Shown: one piece after another, positions 63,168-64,000 of the stretch
Position numbering within the stretch: position 1 is the stretch's first letter
How the letters are laid out: each line of letters begins with the position of its first letter
DNA from: Bradyrhizobium sp. 186
Lineage (GTDB): Bacteria; Pseudomonadota; Alphaproteobacteria; Rhizobiales; Xanthobacteraceae
Direction of reading: 5' to 3'
Assembly: GCF_023101685.1 (NCBI RefSeq)
Contig: NZ_CP082164.1
Coordinates: 7,068,001-7,132,000, forward strand
Length of the DNA: 64,000 nucleotides
Made by a program: the position numbers and the translations under genes
Notes under the pieces: generated by a model
What the model saw: the letters and a program-made list of their open reading frames with translations, nothing else
Databases searched by the model: none
Told to the model about the DNA's origin: nothing

Positions 63168-64000
63168 GCGCCTGCGCCGCATCGTCCTCGCGCTAATCGC
63201 ACTGATCGCTGTCGCGATCCTGGCACCGATCGCCTATATCGAAGGGACCTGCCAGCCCGCCTCGCAAGCGGAATCATCCGCAACGGCGGCCGTTGAGCTG
63301 CCGCCAATCACGGAGAACGGTTATCGCCGGCGCCTGGACAACACCTATTTCACCTTCCCGGAGTGGTACATCGTCTATTCGTTCGAGGACTTAGGCCGCT
63401 TCCTGGATCATTCCAGCGAAAGCCAGTTCGGGTATCTCCGCCACATCCTCGGCTTCTGGCGCAGCTTCTGCACCATCAACCGCGCCATGCCGCCGGCGAC
63501 GGAATCTCGCTTCGACGTGAAGATGATGATCTACGTCATCGGCATCAGCTACTCCACCGAGTACGCGATCAAGGGATTTTACGAGAACACGGTCGGCCGC
63601 GTCTTCGAATGGATCCGGGGCGACAGGCTGACGCCACAGGACGAATATGCCCGCGCGGTGCTCCAGGACTACGCCGCGTTCCTCTACACCATCCCCTGGT
63701 TCAAATATCCGTTCCGCGAGAAGCTCGACGGGCTTGAGGCGATCCCGGCGCCGACGCCAAGCCGGTTGCGCAGCTGGGAGCGCGACTTCGCGCTTGGCAC
63801 CGAATATTTCCTCAAGATCGGCTATGCGCGCGCGATTCAGAAGGCGCTCGATGCTGCCAATGACGACGAGCCGCGCGACATCATGTTCGTGGTCGAGACG
63901 CTGCCGCCCAGCGTGCTGGCCGCCGAGCCGCGCATCACACCGGTTCGTGCGTTGTCGTCGGGCTGGCAGCTGGTGCAGGCGCCGCGCTACAAGGCACTGA
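63160..64000 (+). CDS. Membrane-anchored hypothetical protein, 3' end outside the window
   Basis: An open frame from ATG 63160 runs beyond the end of the window (280 codons seen). The N-terminus is a membrane helix (RIVLALIALIAVAILAPIAY), followed by a soluble domain with FTFPEWYIVYSFEDLGRFLD, YTIPWFKYPFREKLDGLEAI and FALGTEYFLKIGYARAIQKA. It overlaps the preceding gene by eight bases. The sequence looks conserved in character, but I do not recognise the family. The reading frame is intact to base 64000. Confidence 0.8.
   Translation, partial: MLKRLRRIVLALIALIAVAILAPIAYIEGTCQPASQAESSATAAVELPPITENGYRRRLDNTYFTFPEWYIVYSFEDLGRFLDHSSESQFGYLRHILGFWRSFCTINRAMPPATESRFDVKMMIYVIGISYSTEYAIKGFYENTVGRVFEWIRGDRLTPQDEYARAVLQDYAAFLYTIPWFKYPFREKLDGLEAIPAPTPSRLRSWERDFALGTEYFLKIGYARAIQKALDAANDDEPRDIMFVVETLPPSVLAAEPRITPVRALSSGWQLVQAPRYKAL

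Overview
The window reads as chromosomal DNA from a Bradyrhizobium-type alphaproteobacterium (Nitrobacteraceae). The evidence is GC-rich, densely packed genes; a MucR/Ros regulator; two DUF2336 proteins; a TIGR03808-type Tat-exported protein; a SigF-NrsF pair; a Pao-type molybdenum enzyme; a two-subunit methylmalonyl-CoA mutase; and several palindromic intergenic repeats of the kind common in this group. No rRNA, tRNA, CRISPR array or prophage was seen.

Layout. 1-2871: the 3' end of a class A penicillin-binding protein and a split DUF1214/DUF1254 pair. 2872-4500: a decayed, partly AT-richer patch with a promoter-terminator unit that could be a small RNA, and gene remnants. 4573-7115: four consecutive exported proteins on the minus strand. 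7442-9429: an ATP-grasp-like remnant, a metallo-beta-lactamase-fold hydrolase and a divergent LysR regulator. 9426-17411: envelope and regulatory genes (lipoprotein, DUF2336, DUF1491, peptidoglycan-binding protein, PAS histidine kinase, DUF5330, SufE, MucR). 17688-20298: a GT39-like membrane protein and a class II aldolase.

20430-27533: an acquired hypothetical gene, a ridA gene hit in its first codons by an IS701-family element (21458-22892, CTAG target duplication), an M20 peptidase, a GT87-like membrane protein and a HerA/DUF853 ATPase. 27885-30673: two small proteins and folP-folB-folK. 30755-39246: the methylmalonyl-CoA mutase locus, mutA, a GFA-type zinc protein, mutB, a frameshifted acquired gene, DUF3298, an orphan TctC and meaB. 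39294-41701: a haloalkane-dehalogenase-like enzyme divergent from a CGNR regulator with an operator-like palindrome over its promoter, then pcp.

41837-50218: a TIGR03808/TIGR03809-like pair; a sigma factor, anti-sigma and subtilase operon; a GGDEF cyclase; and a second DUF2336 protein. 50238-55493: paoABC-like genes and sigF-nrsF with an autoregulatory-type promoter. 55781-64000: a low-complexity envelope protein, enoyl-CoA hydratase, acetyl-CoA hydrolase family protein, TolC, a HigBA-like toxin-antitoxin pair, and an alpha/beta hydrolase with two membrane proteins, the last cut by the window end.

The most interesting system is the sigma/anti-sigma/subtilase operon at 44481-47464. The anti-sigma factor ends in a periplasmic segment that looks like a subtilase propeptide, which suggests direct contact between the neighbouring protease and the anti-sigma factor. 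Other points worth following are the SigF promoter that corrects the sigF start, the IS701 hit on ridA, the MucR with a degenerate zinc site, and the dehalogenase with a Trp-to-Phe change beside the nucleophile.
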